Assembly (NCBI GenBank): GCA_900315035.1
Contig: OMXO01000008.1
Location: forward strand, 1 to 54,062
Source: an uncultured Prevotella sp.
Lineage (GTDB): Bacteria > Bacteroidota > Bacteroidia > Bacteroidales > Bacteroidaceae
DNA length: 54,062 bases
Direction: 5' to 3'
Part shown: piece after piece, positions 37,991 through 47,565 of the stretch
How positions within the stretch are numbered: the stretch's first letter is position 1
Layout: every line of letters starts with the position of its first letter
The notes under the pieces: generated by a model
Seen by the model: only the letters and a program-made list of their open reading frames with translations
Database searches by the model: none
What the model was told of the DNA's origin: nothing
Program-made: the position numbers and the translations under genes

Positions 37991-38097
37991 GAAAAAAAAG
38001 CAAGACATACCAAATTTGTTTCATATTTAGAAATACCCATGATACATCTCACATAAAAAAAGATACAAACAGCAAAGACGGGCTCATGGATTATTTG

Positions 38098-38105
38098 TAA
38101 TTTTG
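38098..38105 (+). promoter_or_regulatory. Promoter -7 box of the CE1-GH43 gene (TAATTTTG)
   Basis: TAATTTTG followed by GCAGCA, with a leader of about 20 nt before ATG 38134. Confidence 0.6.
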
Positions 38106-38133
38106 CAGCAGAATCAATCACATAGACAAGACT

Positions 38134-41100
38134 ATGAATATCAGATTATTTTTGCTTTCAACTGCTACGATGGCGGCCCTGTCTGCCCATGCTCAGCAGA
38201 ACGTGACTTTCCAGTACAAGAACGATCATGCCAAAGAGGTGTTCGTCGATGTACAGTTTGCCGGTAAGAAGCCCATGACCAAAGACGCGGCGACAACAGG
38301 TCTTTGGACAACGACATTAGGGCCCGTTGCCCCCGACATGTATCCCTATCACTTCGAAGTGGATGGCATCAGCGTGATGGATCCTGAAAACGCTCAGTAC
38401 TTCCCGAATGAGGGTTTCAAGAACAGTCTGTTAGAGGTCTCCGACCCCAAAGGTCCGCTGGCTCACGACATCCGCCCCGTCCCTCACGGAACGATAGCCT
38501 ATGTGCACTACTACTCCAAGAGTCTGGGTGCCACCAACCAGGCCGTCGTCTATCTGCCGCCCAGCTATCAGAAGGAACAGACCAGGAAATATCCCGTCTT
38601 CTACCTGATCAGCGGCACCACCGACACGGAAGAGGTGTATTATAAAGTAGGACGTGCCAACTACATCCTCGACAACCTGATTGCCGAAGGCAAGGCTGAG
38701 GAGATGATTATCGTGCTGCCCTATGGCAACCCCTACAAGCTGTTGGCTGCCCCACCCGACTTCTCGAAGATTCCCACGACAGGCTTTGGCGGCGATGTCT
38801 TCAGCCGTGACCTGACAACCGACCTGATGCCCTATGTCGAACAGCATTTCCGCACCATCAATGATGCCGACCACCGTGCCATCGGCGGTTTCTCGAGAGG
38901 TGGCAATCAGGCTTTGGCCAATGGTCTGCTCAACCTCGACAAGTTCTCCTACCTCTGCAGCTACAGTTCATTCACCTCTACGGATCTGCCGAAGGTCTAT
39001 GACCATGCTGCCGACACCAACAGCAAGATTCATCTGTTCTGGCTTGGCGTAGGCACCGATGATTTCCTTTACGGCAATGCCCGCGACTATATGGAGTTCC
39101 TCGACAAGAAAGGTATCCGCTCTGTCAAGGAGTTTACCAGCGACAAGTTCGGCCACACTTGGATGAATGCCAAGTATTTCCTCAGTCAGACCCTCCCGCT
39201 GCTCTTCAAGCCCGAGGCAGCAGAGGCAGCCATGAAGAAGGGGAAGCCCGCCCCCGCAGCCACAGGCAAGGAGCCTCAGTTCACCGCTGGCGTGATGGCC
39301 CGTCTCTTCCCAAAGCCCATCGTCTCACCCGAATACCAGTACGACAGTGTCATCTTCCGTTTCAAGGCACCTGAAGCCAAAGAGGTGCTGCTGGCAGGCG
39401 AGATCTTCGGCAAGCCCATCGCGATGCAGCGCGACAGCGACGGCATCTGGACAGCCAAGATCGAGGAACATCTCTACGAGGCTTTCACCTATTATTATAT
39501 AGTAGATGGAACGGCAGTAGCCGATCCCCAGAATATGTATCTGGCACCATCGAAAGGCTTCAAGCCCAGCATCTGCAACCATCCCAGCAACCCCTACCAC
39601 TTTATGAACCAGGCAGAGATGGAACATGGCATCGTCAGTTACGACCTCAACAGTGGCCATGCTTGCTATCTTCCCGCAGGCGGTAAGGCTCAGTTCGTCA
39701 TCCAACTGATTCCTGGCAAGAACGATACGGCAGAGAGTTGGTTTAAGATTGGTGGTGCCGATGTGATGGCCGACAAGCTGATCGGACAGAAGAAACTGCC
39801 ACCATTCAGCATCACGACCGACAGTCGGGCGAAAGGTGACTATAGGCTCCGTGCCGACGACTATCACACATGGCCAGAGCGCCGCCACGCCCTCGAGTCG
39901 ATCCTCGACTCACTGATGCTGCAGGCTGCCGTCCGAGGAGAGATTGAGATCAACCTGCCCCTCTTCCAGACCAAATACACAGCCGACCCCTCTCCACTCG
40001 TGGTAGGCGACCGTCTGTTCCTCTTCACCTCTCACGATGCCTCACCAGAAGATATCCCCGACGTCAACGAGAAGAGTTCTGCCGGCTTCTTCATGTACGA
40101 CTGGCTGTTATGGTCAACCACCGATATGGTGAACTGGACAGAGCATGGTGCCGTCGCCTCCTTGAAGGATTTCCCCTGGCGCAGTCGTGAGAACGGTGCC
40201 TGGGCCATCCAGACAGTAGAGCGCAATGGGAAATATTACCTCTATGCCCCGCTCCACGGACATGGTATCGGTGTGCTCGTAGCCGATTCGCCTTACGGTC
40301 CGTTCAAGGATCCCCTTGGCAAACCGCTTGTATGGGATCAGAGCAACTGGTACGACATCGACCCCTCTGCCTATACCGACAGCGACGGACAGGCCTATCT
40401 CTACTGGGGAAACCCCCATACGTTCTATGCCCGTCTGAACGAAGACATGACCTCACTGACAGACAGTGTGGTTCGTCTGCCACATATCAAGCACTACCAG
40501 GAAGGCCCTTGGTTCTATAAGCGAGACGGCAAGTACTATTGCGCGTTCGCTTCCACCTGTTGTCCTGAGGCACTGGGCTACGCGATGAGCGACTCTCCCA
40601 CAGGCCCTTGGGAGTGGAAGAACTATATCATGCGCCCGACACTCAGAGACCGCGGCAATCATCCTGGCATCTGCGACTTCAAGGGCCACTCATACGTCTT
40701 TGGTCAGAACTACGACCTGATGCACCTCGACACCTTCATCCATCATGAGCGCCGCAGCGTGTCGGCAGCCGAGATTACCTACAATCCCGACGGCACCATC
40801 CAGGAAGTGCCCTACTGGCTCGACCAGCAGCCATTGAAGCAACTGCAGTGGCTCAATCCCTTCCAGCGCGTGGAGGCAGAGACGATGGCATGGGGCTACG
40901 GTCTGAAATCAGCCAAGATGGGCATCGAGAACACGGGTGTCGTAGCCGACATGCCGACATCTACTGGCCAGCGCAACATGTATATCTACGACCTCAACGA
41001 TGGGGAGTTCATCAAGCTCCGTGGTGTCGATTTCGGCCAGGGCGCCAAGAGCTTTGCCATCACTGCTGCCGCCACAGCCGGATGCACCGTTACATTGCGT

Positions 41101-41277
41101 CTCGACAGCCAGGATGGTCCCGTCATCGGAACCGTCACCATCACCTCCACAGGTTCCGTTGAGAAGTACAAGTCGTTTAAAGCCAAAGTCGCCAATGCCT
41201 CAGGTGTCCACGACCTCTATCTCTGCTTCAGCGGCACTTCAGGCGACACCCGTCTCGACTGGTGGCAGTTCAAATAA
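38134..41277 (+). CDS. Multidomain xylan-degrading protein: CE1 esterase, vestigial esterase segment, GH43, CBM6-like
   Basis: The 1047-residue secreted protein (signal peptide ending ALSAHAQ) contains in order: a beta-sandwich (about 22-105); a CE1 esterase (about 115-370) with nucleophile Ser254 in IGGFSRGGNQ and His341 in KFGHTWMN; a second beta-sandwich (about 395-495); a short segment (about 503-600) that looks like the start of another CE1 domain without any catalytic serine; a GH43 propeller (about 605-900) with Asp618 (YTADPSP), Asp743 (YDIDPSAYTD) and Glu790 (YQEGPWF); and a CBM6-like domain (about 905-1047; GDTRLDWWQFK). It should de-esterify and trim arabinoxylan. It stands alone between its promoter and a long hairpin. 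The exact bonds cut are unknown. Confidence 0.85.
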   Translation: MNIRLFLLSTATMAALSAHAQQNVTFQYKNDHAKEVFVDVQFAGKKPMTKDAATTGLWTTTLGPVAPDMYPYHFEVDGISVMDPENAQYFPNEGFKNSLLEVSDPKGPLAHDIRPVPHGTIAYVHYYSKSLGATNQAVVYLPPSYQKEQTRKYPVFYLISGTTDTEEVYYKVGRANYILDNLIAEGKAEEMIIVLPYGNPYKLLAAPPDFSKIPTTGFGGDVFSRDLTTDLMPYVEQHFRTINDADHRAIGGFSRGGNQALANGLLNLDKFSYLCSYSSFTSTDLPKVYDHAADTNSKIHLFWLGVGTDDFLYGNARDYMEFLDKKGIRSVKEFTSDKFGHTWMNAKYFLSQTLPLLFKPEAAEAAMKKGKPAPAATGKEPQFTAGVMARLFPKPIVSPEYQYDSVIFRFKAPEAKEVLLAGEIFGKPIAMQRDSDGIWTAKIEEHLYEAFTYYYIVDGTAVADPQNMYLAPSKGFKPSICNHPSNPYHFMNQAEMEHGIVSYDLNSGHACYLPAGGKAQFVIQLIPGKNDTAESWFKIGGADVMADKLIGQKKLPPFSITTDSRAKGDYRLRADDYHTWPERRHALESILDSLMLQAAVRGEIEINLPLFQTKYTADPSPLVVGDRLFLFTSHDASPEDIPDVNEKSSAGFFMYDWLLWSTTDMVNWTEHGAVASLKDFPWRSRENGAWAIQTVERNGKYYLYAPLHGHGIGVLVADSPYGPFKDPLGKPLVWDQSNWYDIDPSAYTDSDGQAYLYWGNPHTFYARLNEDMTSLTDSVVRLPHIKHYQEGPWFYKRDGKYYCAFASTCCPEALGYAMSDSPTGPWEWKNYIMRPTLRDRGNHPGICDFKGHSYVFGQNYDLMHLDTFIHHERRSVSAAEITYNPDGTIQEVPYWLDQQPLKQLQWLNPFQRVEAETMAWGYGLKSAKMGIENTGVVADMPTSTGQRNMYIYDLNDGEFIKLRGVDFGQGAKSFAITAAATAGCTVTLRLDSQDGPVIGTVTITSTGSVEKYKSFKAKVANASGVHDLYLCFSGTSGDTRLDWWQFK

Positions 41278-41317
41278 GACGACAGTAAAAATCAATAGTC
41301 ACAAACAGGCAAATATT

Positions 41318-41376
41318 AAAAAAAGTAACACATCCCGCGCAAAAAAGTAACATTTGCGTGGGATGTTACTTTTTAA
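41318..41376 (+). terminator. Long imperfect hairpin, terminator
   Basis: The AAAAAGTAACA...GCGCAAA arm pairs with TTTGCG...TGTTACTTTTT over more than 20 positions with a 2-nt bulge and one mismatch, ending in a T-run. It separates the CE1-GH43 gene from the second susC. Because both flanks carry A- and T-tracts it could work in both directions. Confidence 0.75.
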
Positions 41377-41421
41377 AAAGTCTCTGTTACACAAAATAAA
41401 TATAGGATGTTAAAATTATAA

Positions 41422-41429
41422 TATCTTTG
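41422..41429 (+). promoter_or_regulatory. Promoter -7 box (TATCTTTG) of the second susC-susD operon
   Basis: TATCTTTG followed by GCAAAG, with a leader of about 75 nt before ATG 41511, longer than at most other genes here. Confidence 0.65.
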
Positions 41430-41510
41430 CAAAGTCAAAACGAACCATAAGACCATACAACGAGGTAAACGAACCTAAATATTTTCAATTATCTAACTAA
41501 TTTATTAATT

Positions 41511-44500
41511 ATGTGGAATTTTAAATCACTGCAAAAGCCTTTAGTGTTTCTGTTCCTGCTCTGTTTGTTCCCCCTGGGAGCTATGGCTCAGAGCATCATT
41601 AAGGGAACGGTAAATGATGAAGCAGGTGAACCGATCATCGGTGCAACTGTCAAAGTGCAAGGAAGTCAGAAGGGTGCCATCACCGACTTCGATGGTAAAT
41701 TCAGCATCGAGGCAGCTTCCAACGCAACCCTCAACATCTCTTATGTAGGTTATGTGACCCAGAAGGTTGCCGTAGCCGGAAGAAACAACATTGTCATCAC
41801 GATGAGAGAAGACAACACCACGCTGAACGACGTCGTTGTGATCGGTTATGGTGTTCAGAAAAAGAGCGACCTGACTGGTGCCGTTGCTTCAGTTAAGGGC
41901 GAAGACATCAAGAACCTCTCTACTACCGACGCTGCTGCTGCACTGCAAGGTAAGGTTACTGGTGTGCAGATCATCAACACGGGTTCACCTGGTGAGGGTG
42001 CTGAGATCCGCGTTCGTGGTTATGGTACCAATAGTACCGACCCTGCCAACAGCCGCCCATTGATGATTGTCGATGGTCTGAAGGTTGACAACATCCAGTA
42101 TCTCGATCCTACCATGATCGAGTCAATCGAAATCCTGAAGGATGCCGCTTCTGCAGCCATCTACGGTGCTAAGGCAGGTAACGGTGTCGTTCTGATCACC
42201 ACCAAGACCGGTAAGAAAGGTCAGGCCAGAGTGAGCTACTCTCTGAAGGCTGCCAGCCAGTCACTCGGTAAGAAGGCTGAGATCTTCCGCGCTCCTGAAT
42301 ACATCGAGTATCAGAAGTATATTGGTAACATCACCGACGAGATGCTTACTGCTAACGCATACAAAGGAAGAACCGTCGATACCGACTGGTATGACGAGGT
42401 ATTCGAGAACAGCTGGAGCCTCCAGCACAACCTGACGGTTGAGGGTGGTAACGACAAGGGCCACTTCCTCGCAGGTCTGGGTATTGTTGATAACGACGGT
42501 ATCGTTAAGGGCGACAAGGATACTTACAAGCGTTTCAGCGCACAGGTCAATGCCGACTACAAGTTCTACGACTGGTTGAAGGTTTCAAGCAACGTCTCTG
42601 TTGAGAAGTGGAAGAGAAAGGCACTGGGTGGCGGTTATCAGTCATTCCTCAACTCAGTGGTTTCTATCGACCCGCTGACCCCTGCATACGTTTACAATCA
42701 GGACGATATGGGTATCAACATGAAGAACCGTTGGAACGACCCGACGCTCCCCAATCATGGTAACGTCATGACCGCTCCCGGCTACACCGACGACAATCCT
42801 ATCTGGTATGGTACTTCAAAGTATATTGAAGACGCAACAGGTAACCCTCTGGCTATGCGCGACCGTTCGTTCGGCACCAATCAGGGTATCAACGTCCGCG
42901 GTACGCTGGCTGCCGACATCACTCCCGTTGAATGGATTACATTCACCTCTCGTCTCGGCTATCGTATCACCCAATCCAATGCTCATAACTACAGCCTGCC
43001 TTGGTACCTGTCATCCATGGCCATGAGCAACGACTATAGCGTCAGCGCCAACACCAATGCCGGTCTCTACTATCAGTGGGAGAACTTCGTGAACTTCAAC
43101 AAGGACTTCGGCAAGCACAATGTAGGCGCCATGGTCGGTATGTCGTTCACCAAGAACCATTGGGACAACACCAGTCTGAGTTCTCAGGACTCTGAGCAGA
43201 TTTTCAAGGGCGATGCTGCTCCCAGCTATCGTTACATCGACTTCCTGAATGATAATGGTATCTCTCACCTGAAGGGTAACAACCAGCCGGGTGATGCTAC
43301 CGAGCTTTCATACTTCGGCCGTGTGTCTTACTCATACGACAACCGCTACCTCGTTCAGTTCAACATCCGTCGCGATGCCTTCGACGCTTCCAAGCTGATC
43401 AAGGACAAGCGCTGGGGTACCTTCCCATCAGTATCTGCTGGTTGGACTATCAGCAACGAGTCGTTCTTCAAGAACGCTATCAGCGACAATGCCATCTCAT
43501 TCCTGAAGCTTCGTGGATCTTGGGGTCGCAACGGTAACGTGAACATCCTGAGCGGCTACAAGTACAACTCAACAATCGCCATCGGCGGTTACTATTTCTT
43601 CGACGACACCGCCACTGAGGGTGCAGCCATCTCTGGTTTCGCTAACCCCGACCTGACTTGGGAGACCTCTGAGCAGGTTGACCTCGGTCTCGATGCCCGC
43701 TTCCTCAACAACCGTCTGTCATTCGGACTCGACTGGTACCGCAAGACCACCAAGGACCTCTTGGTTGATATCACTCCTCTCCCCGAGATCGGTTTCAGCT
43801 CTGCTACTGTTAACTCTGGTGAGGTGCTCAATACCGGTTTCGACTTCGAGCTCGGCTGGCGCGACAACATCGGTGATCTCCACTACGGTATCTCTGCCAA
43901 CCTTTCAACCCTGAAGAACGAGGTTAAGCAGGTTAACTCAATGCTCCCACGTATCACCCAGACTGGTATCAGCGGATTCAACAACAAGCTGCAGCCTACA
44001 TTCGAGGCTGGTCACCCCATCTGGTACTATCGCGGCTACAAGTACGCTGGTGTTGATCCTCAGACCGGTGCTGCACAGTACTACGACAAGGAAGGCAAGA
44101 TCACACAGGCTCCTACCGACAACGACAAGCAGGATCTCGGCTCAGCTATTCCTAAGGTTACTTACGGTATCACCATCAACCTCGAGTATAAGGGCTTCGA
44201 CTTCACTCTGTTCGGAACAGGTGCTGCAGGCAACAAGATCTACAACCTGATGGTATCAGCCGACCGCTCAAAGATCAACGGTATCGATGTTTACTGGAAA
44301 GACTCTTGGAGAAAAGAGGGCGACAACTCTAAGTATCCCGACATGAAGAAAGTTTGCACCGACTGGAATTTCTTCAGCTCTGATGCAGCTGTATTCAGCG
44401 GATCATTCTTCAAGTTCAAGCAGATTCAGCTCGGTTACACCATTCCTTCAAACATCACGAAGAAGGTGCTCATCAGCAACCTGCGTGTCTCTGTCTCACT

Positions 44501-44642
44501 CGACGACTTCTTCACCATTACCAGCTATCCTGGTGCCGATCCAGAGGCTTCTTCTATCTCCAACCCACAGTCACGTGGATTTGATAACGGTAACTACCCG
44601 ACTTCTAAGAAGGTGGTATTTGGTGTAAACGTTTCATTCTAA
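41511..44642 (+). CDS. susC: SusC-like TonB-dependent outer-membrane transporter (second pair)
   Basis: This complete 1043-residue SusC protein has a signal peptide ending GAMAQS. A carboxypeptidase-regulatory-like domain follows (about 28-110; SIIKGTVNDEAGEPIIGATV), then the TonB plug (about 115-235; VVVIGYGVQKKSDLTGAVAS, ALQGKVTGVQIINTGSPGEG, ESIEILKDAASAAIYGAKAG) and a barrel ending in VFGVNVSF. It differs clearly from the fructan SusC at 3720. It has its own promoter and is followed 21 bp later by susD. The substrate is not shown by the sequence. The preceding xylan enzymes suggest xylo-oligosaccharides, but the pair could also belong to an independent locus. Confidence 0.92.
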   Translation: MWNFKSLQKPLVFLFLLCLFPLGAMAQSIIKGTVNDEAGEPIIGATVKVQGSQKGAITDFDGKFSIEAASNATLNISYVGYVTQKVAVAGRNNIVITMREDNTTLNDVVVIGYGVQKKSDLTGAVASVKGEDIKNLSTTDAAAALQGKVTGVQIINTGSPGEGAEIRVRGYGTNSTDPANSRPLMIVDGLKVDNIQYLDPTMIESIEILKDAASAAIYGAKAGNGVVLITTKTGKKGQARVSYSLKAASQSLGKKAEIFRAPEYIEYQKYIGNITDEMLTANAYKGRTVDTDWYDEVFENSWSLQHNLTVEGGNDKGHFLAGLGIVDNDGIVKGDKDTYKRFSAQVNADYKFYDWLKVSSNVSVEKWKRKALGGGYQSFLNSVVSIDPLTPAYVYNQDDMGINMKNRWNDPTLPNHGNVMTAPGYTDDNPIWYGTSKYIEDATGNPLAMRDRSFGTNQGINVRGTLAADITPVEWITFTSRLGYRITQSNAHNYSLPWYLSSMAMSNDYSVSANTNAGLYYQWENFVNFNKDFGKHNVGAMVGMSFTKNHWDNTSLSSQDSEQIFKGDAAPSYRYIDFLNDNGISHLKGNNQPGDATELSYFGRVSYSYDNRYLVQFNIRRDAFDASKLIKDKRWGTFPSVSAGWTISNESFFKNAISDNAISFLKLRGSWGRNGNVNILSGYKYNSTIAIGGYYFFDDTATEGAAISGFANPDLTWETSEQVDLGLDARFLNNRLSFGLDWYRKTTKDLLVDITPLPEIGFSSATVNSGEVLNTGFDFELGWRDNIGDLHYGISANLSTLKNEVKQVNSMLPRITQTGISGFNNKLQPTFEAGHPIWYYRGYKYAGVDPQTGAAQYYDKEGKITQAPTDNDKQDLGSAIPKVTYGITINLEYKGFDFTLFGTGAAGNKIYNLMVSADRSKINGIDVYWKDSWRKEGDNSKYPDMKKVCTDWNFFSSDAAVFSGSFFKFKQIQLGYTIPSNITKKVLISNLRVSVSLDDFFTITSYPGADPEASSISNPQSRGFDNGNYPTSKKVVFGVNVSF

Positions 44643-44663
44643 CTAATTTAAACGTAAGTAACA

Positions 44664-46490
44664 ATGAAAAAGATATTATTTCCAATGATTGCTCTTCTCG
44701 CTGGTGTCACACTGACATCATGTGAAGACAAACTCGACATCGAACAGAAGGGCTCCATGACAACAGAGAACTTCTACAAGACAGATGCCGATTGTCAGAA
44801 GGCGCTGGCTTCTGCATACGAGAGTTTCCAGCTTTACACAGTAGGTCGTGGTAACGGTGAAGGTCCTGGTATCTACACCCCTGCAAGAGTATTGGCTAAC
44901 CACCCAGGCGACGATATCCTCTACGCCAGTGGTAACTATGGTGACCACGAGTGGGGCGGCTCTGTCAATGAGTTCCGTTTCCGTCATACACCTGAGGCTA
45001 TCGACTTCCACTACAAGTTCCTGTACTTGTCTATTTACAAAGACAACCTCGTGATCCACTACTTCAAGGATGGAACCACCAACCTTCAGAAGCAGGCTGT
45101 AGCCGAGGCACAGGTGCTCCGCGCCTACAACTTCTTCCTGCTGGCATGCTACTGGGGACAGCCCCCTCTCGTAGACGATCTGCTTGATCCTTCTACTATC
45201 CCATCCAACAGCGAGATGACCCAACAGCAGTATTTCGAGTGGGTTGCCAAGCAGTGCGAAGATGCTGTTCCCAACCTGACAGAGCGCGCCAGCGCTTCCG
45301 ACAAGAACGGTGCTTATCGCGTCACCAAGGGATTTGCTAATGCTCTGGCTGGTAAAGCCTGGATGTTTGCAGGCAATTTCGAACAGGCTAAGGCAGACCT
45401 GAAGAAGGTCATCGACTCTGGCAAGTACGAGCTCGTTCCTGGCAGTCAGTTCGCCAATCTCTTCCACGTAGAGGGCGACGGATGCCCCGAGAAGGTGTTC
45501 GAGGTCAACTTCAAGTATAATCCTGCTGCCGACTGGTGGAATGGTGTAGGTATCCACTCTACCTGGATGGAGGCCAACTCCATGAACTGGCGCGCTGGTA
45601 ACTTCAAGGTCAATCCTGCTGGTAAGTACTGTGGTATCGACGGTTGGGGATCAATCGGTCTTCCTGAGTGGTACGGTGTTGCCTTCGCTAAGAACGATAA
45701 CGGCGGTGAGTTCGTTGACTACAAGTCAGACCGTTTCAAGGCTACTCTGATGCACATCGACGATGCAGTCTATGGTACATCTGGTATCGAGGGTATGGTA
45801 TATGTCGATCCTGAGATCAATGCCATGACACTCGAGCAGAAGAAGACATCTGATAAGATTGGTATCTCAGATCCTGCACAGGGACTCTATGGTAACTCCT
45901 TCTATCTCCCCTTCAAGCACCTCATCCGTGTCAGCGACTGTACCGATGGCGGTATGTTTGGCGACAATGGCCGTCTGAACAACATCATCATCATGCGTTA
46001 CGCAGAGGTTCTGCTCAACTACGCAGAGTGCTGCCTCCGCACGGGCGACAACGCAACAGCCAAGACGCTCGTCAACCAGATCCAGCAGCGTGCCGGTTCT
46101 AAGACCATCAGCGACAATGTCGATCTGATCACACTGAAGAAGGAGAAGGGCTTCGAGCTCTGGTTTGAGAACTGCCGCTATCAGGATGTGATGCGCTGGA
46201 GCAAGCTCGACAACGATGCTTACGACCAGGAGTGTATCGCTCGTCTGAAGCAGGCCGGCTCAGCTGTTCCTCACTTGTTCGACAAGGTATTCCGCAAGCC
46301 GCAGGCTGGCGACGAGAACCTCGTATGGGAGCATGGCACCGAGGCCAACAGCCGCTTCTACATCGTTCACACCCACGAGGCTAAGGATCAGGGCAACGAG
46401 GTTGGCTGGCAGGAGAAGCACCGCCTCTTCCCATATCCGCAGACCATCATGGATCAGAATCCTAACCTGGTTCAGAACCCAGGCTGGTAA
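44664..46490 (+). CDS. susD: SusD-like surface glycan-binding lipoprotein (second pair)
   Basis: The 608-residue RagB/SusD protein has the lipobox LTSCED and the usual start DKLDIEQKGSMTTENFYKTD. Other family marks are AEAQVLRAYNFFLLACYWGQ (N-terminal third), IIMRYAEVLLNYAECCLRTG, KKEKGFELWFENCRYQDVMR and the end HRLFPYPQTIMDQNPNLVQN. It forms the surface lid of the SusC at 41511 and is followed by a strong terminator, so this operon has only two genes and no SusE-like binding protein or enzyme. Length and motifs are normal. Confidence 0.92.
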   Translation: MKKILFPMIALLAGVTLTSCEDKLDIEQKGSMTTENFYKTDADCQKALASAYESFQLYTVGRGNGEGPGIYTPARVLANHPGDDILYASGNYGDHEWGGSVNEFRFRHTPEAIDFHYKFLYLSIYKDNLVIHYFKDGTTNLQKQAVAEAQVLRAYNFFLLACYWGQPPLVDDLLDPSTIPSNSEMTQQQYFEWVAKQCEDAVPNLTERASASDKNGAYRVTKGFANALAGKAWMFAGNFEQAKADLKKVIDSGKYELVPGSQFANLFHVEGDGCPEKVFEVNFKYNPAADWWNGVGIHSTWMEANSMNWRAGNFKVNPAGKYCGIDGWGSIGLPEWYGVAFAKNDNGGEFVDYKSDRFKATLMHIDDAVYGTSGIEGMVYVDPEINAMTLEQKKTSDKIGISDPAQGLYGNSFYLPFKHLIRVSDCTDGGMFGDNGRLNNIIIMRYAEVLLNYAECCLRTGDNATAKTLVNQIQQRAGSKTISDNVDLITLKKEKGFELWFENCRYQDVMRWSKLDNDAYDQECIARLKQAGSAVPHLFDKVFRKPQAGDENLVWEHGTEANSRFYIVHTHEAKDQGNEVGWQEKHRLFPYPQTIMDQNPNLVQNPGW

Positions 46491-46566
46491 ATCATAAGAT
46501 CAAATTAAAAAAGCTAGGTTAGTTTATTATGGCTAGTAACTAGACACATTGTTTTGATTTGACCGG

Positions 46567-46598
46567 GGTGCCACGTCGTGATGACGCGGCACCTTTTT
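46567..46598 (+). terminator. Intrinsic terminator after the second susD
   Basis: GGTGCC (46567-46572) pairs with GGCACC (46588-46593), CGTC/GACG extends the stem inside, and TTTTT follows. Confidence 0.8.
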
Positions 46599-46631
46599 CT
46601 TGTTTTATTTGGGCAGTTCGAAAATAATCAG

Positions 46632-46639
46632 TACTTTTG
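46632..46639 (+). promoter_or_regulatory. Promoter -7 box (TACTTTTG), near-leaderless
   Basis: TACTTTTG is followed by CAGT and ATG at 46644, so the transcript start should fall at or within a few bases of the start codon. A second in-frame ATG (46653) would leave a leader of a few bases. Confidence 0.55.
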
Positions 46640-46643
46640 CAGT

Positions 46644-47552
46644 ATGAAAAAGATGAGTGAACACCTCAGCACACTGGCTGCCGTCGCCCTAGGCCTCGGT
46701 GTCTTCTGCTTCTGGTTCTTCGGCTACCCCTATATCCTGACAGCCAGAGAGCAGTCGGCCCTCTTCATCTGGGATAGCGCCTACCTCAGCGACCGCCTCT
46801 CCATGCCTTGGGGCTGGCTCTCACTCCTCTCAACCTTCGTCTGTCAGTTTTTCAATCATCCGCTAGTCGGTGCCATGCTGCTCGCCGCATTGGCCGTCGC
46901 GCTGGCAGCAGCCGTCTGTTGGCTGTGGCGGCTGGTCACGCCCCGCTTCCCCTGGTCGGCCAAGCTCTTAGCCGCCGCTGTCGCCCTGTTCGTCACGTGC
47001 TGGCTGCCGCTCCACCCCAGCGAGGGAACCGACGAAGAGATGGCCTACGACTACCTGATGCGCCAAGGCCGCTGGCAGCAGATCTGCGAGAAGGCGCAGC
47101 AGCAGCCGCCACAGTCGCTCGCCTGTCAGAACATGGTGCGTCTGGCCATGTTCCAGCTCGGACAACTCTCCGAACAGGCATTGTTCGAAGGTCTGACATC
47201 GTCCAACAAGGTGCTGGCCAATCGTGCCTCAGCCTTCATCATGAGCGATGTCTATATGAACATGGGGATGGTCAACATGTCGCAGCGTGCCGCCTTCGAG
47301 GCGATGGAGTCGATCGAAGACTACAACAAGAGCGGTCGCGCCCTCAAGCGGCTCGTCGAGACCAGCCTGATTACTGGCCAGTACGAGGTGTGCCTCAAGT
47401 ATATCTCCATCCTCGAGCATACCCTTTACTATCACGTCTGGGCGCAGCGCATCAGGCACCTGGCCGAGCATCCCGAACTCGTGGCCGAGCATCCCACCTA
47501 CGGCCGATGCCGACAGATGTATCAGCAGACGAAAGATGTGTTCTTCTATTAA
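46644..47552 (+). CDS. DUF6057-like membrane protein, short form
   Basis: This 302-residue protein starts at ATG 46644 (or 46653), directly downstream of its -7 box. The N-terminal 125 residues hold four probable membrane helices (AAVALGLGVFCFWFFGY; WLSLLSTFVCQFF; MLLAALAVALAAAVCWLW; LLAAAVALFVTCWLPL). A soluble part follows, with MAYDYLMRQGRWQQICEKAQ and helical repeats (ANRASAFIMSDVYMNMG) like TPR-type hairpins. I associate this layout with DUF6057, whose members I recall as considerably longer, so this could be a shortened version. It is 13 bp upstream of the CxxCH propeller lipoprotein and probably works with it. GC content is visibly higher than in the polysaccharide loci. Function unknown. 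Confidence 0.55.
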   Translation: MKKMSEHLSTLAAVALGLGVFCFWFFGYPYILTAREQSALFIWDSAYLSDRLSMPWGWLSLLSTFVCQFFNHPLVGAMLLAALAVALAAAVCWLWRLVTPRFPWSAKLLAAAVALFVTCWLPLHPSEGTDEEMAYDYLMRQGRWQQICEKAQQQPPQSLACQNMVRLAMFQLGQLSEQALFEGLTSSNKVLANRASAFIMSDVYMNMGMVNMSQRAAFEAMESIEDYNKSGRALKRLVETSLITGQYEVCLKYISILEHTLYYHVWAQRIRHLAEHPELVAEHPTYGRCRQMYQQTKDVFFY

Positions 47553-47565
47553 CCACCGACCGACT

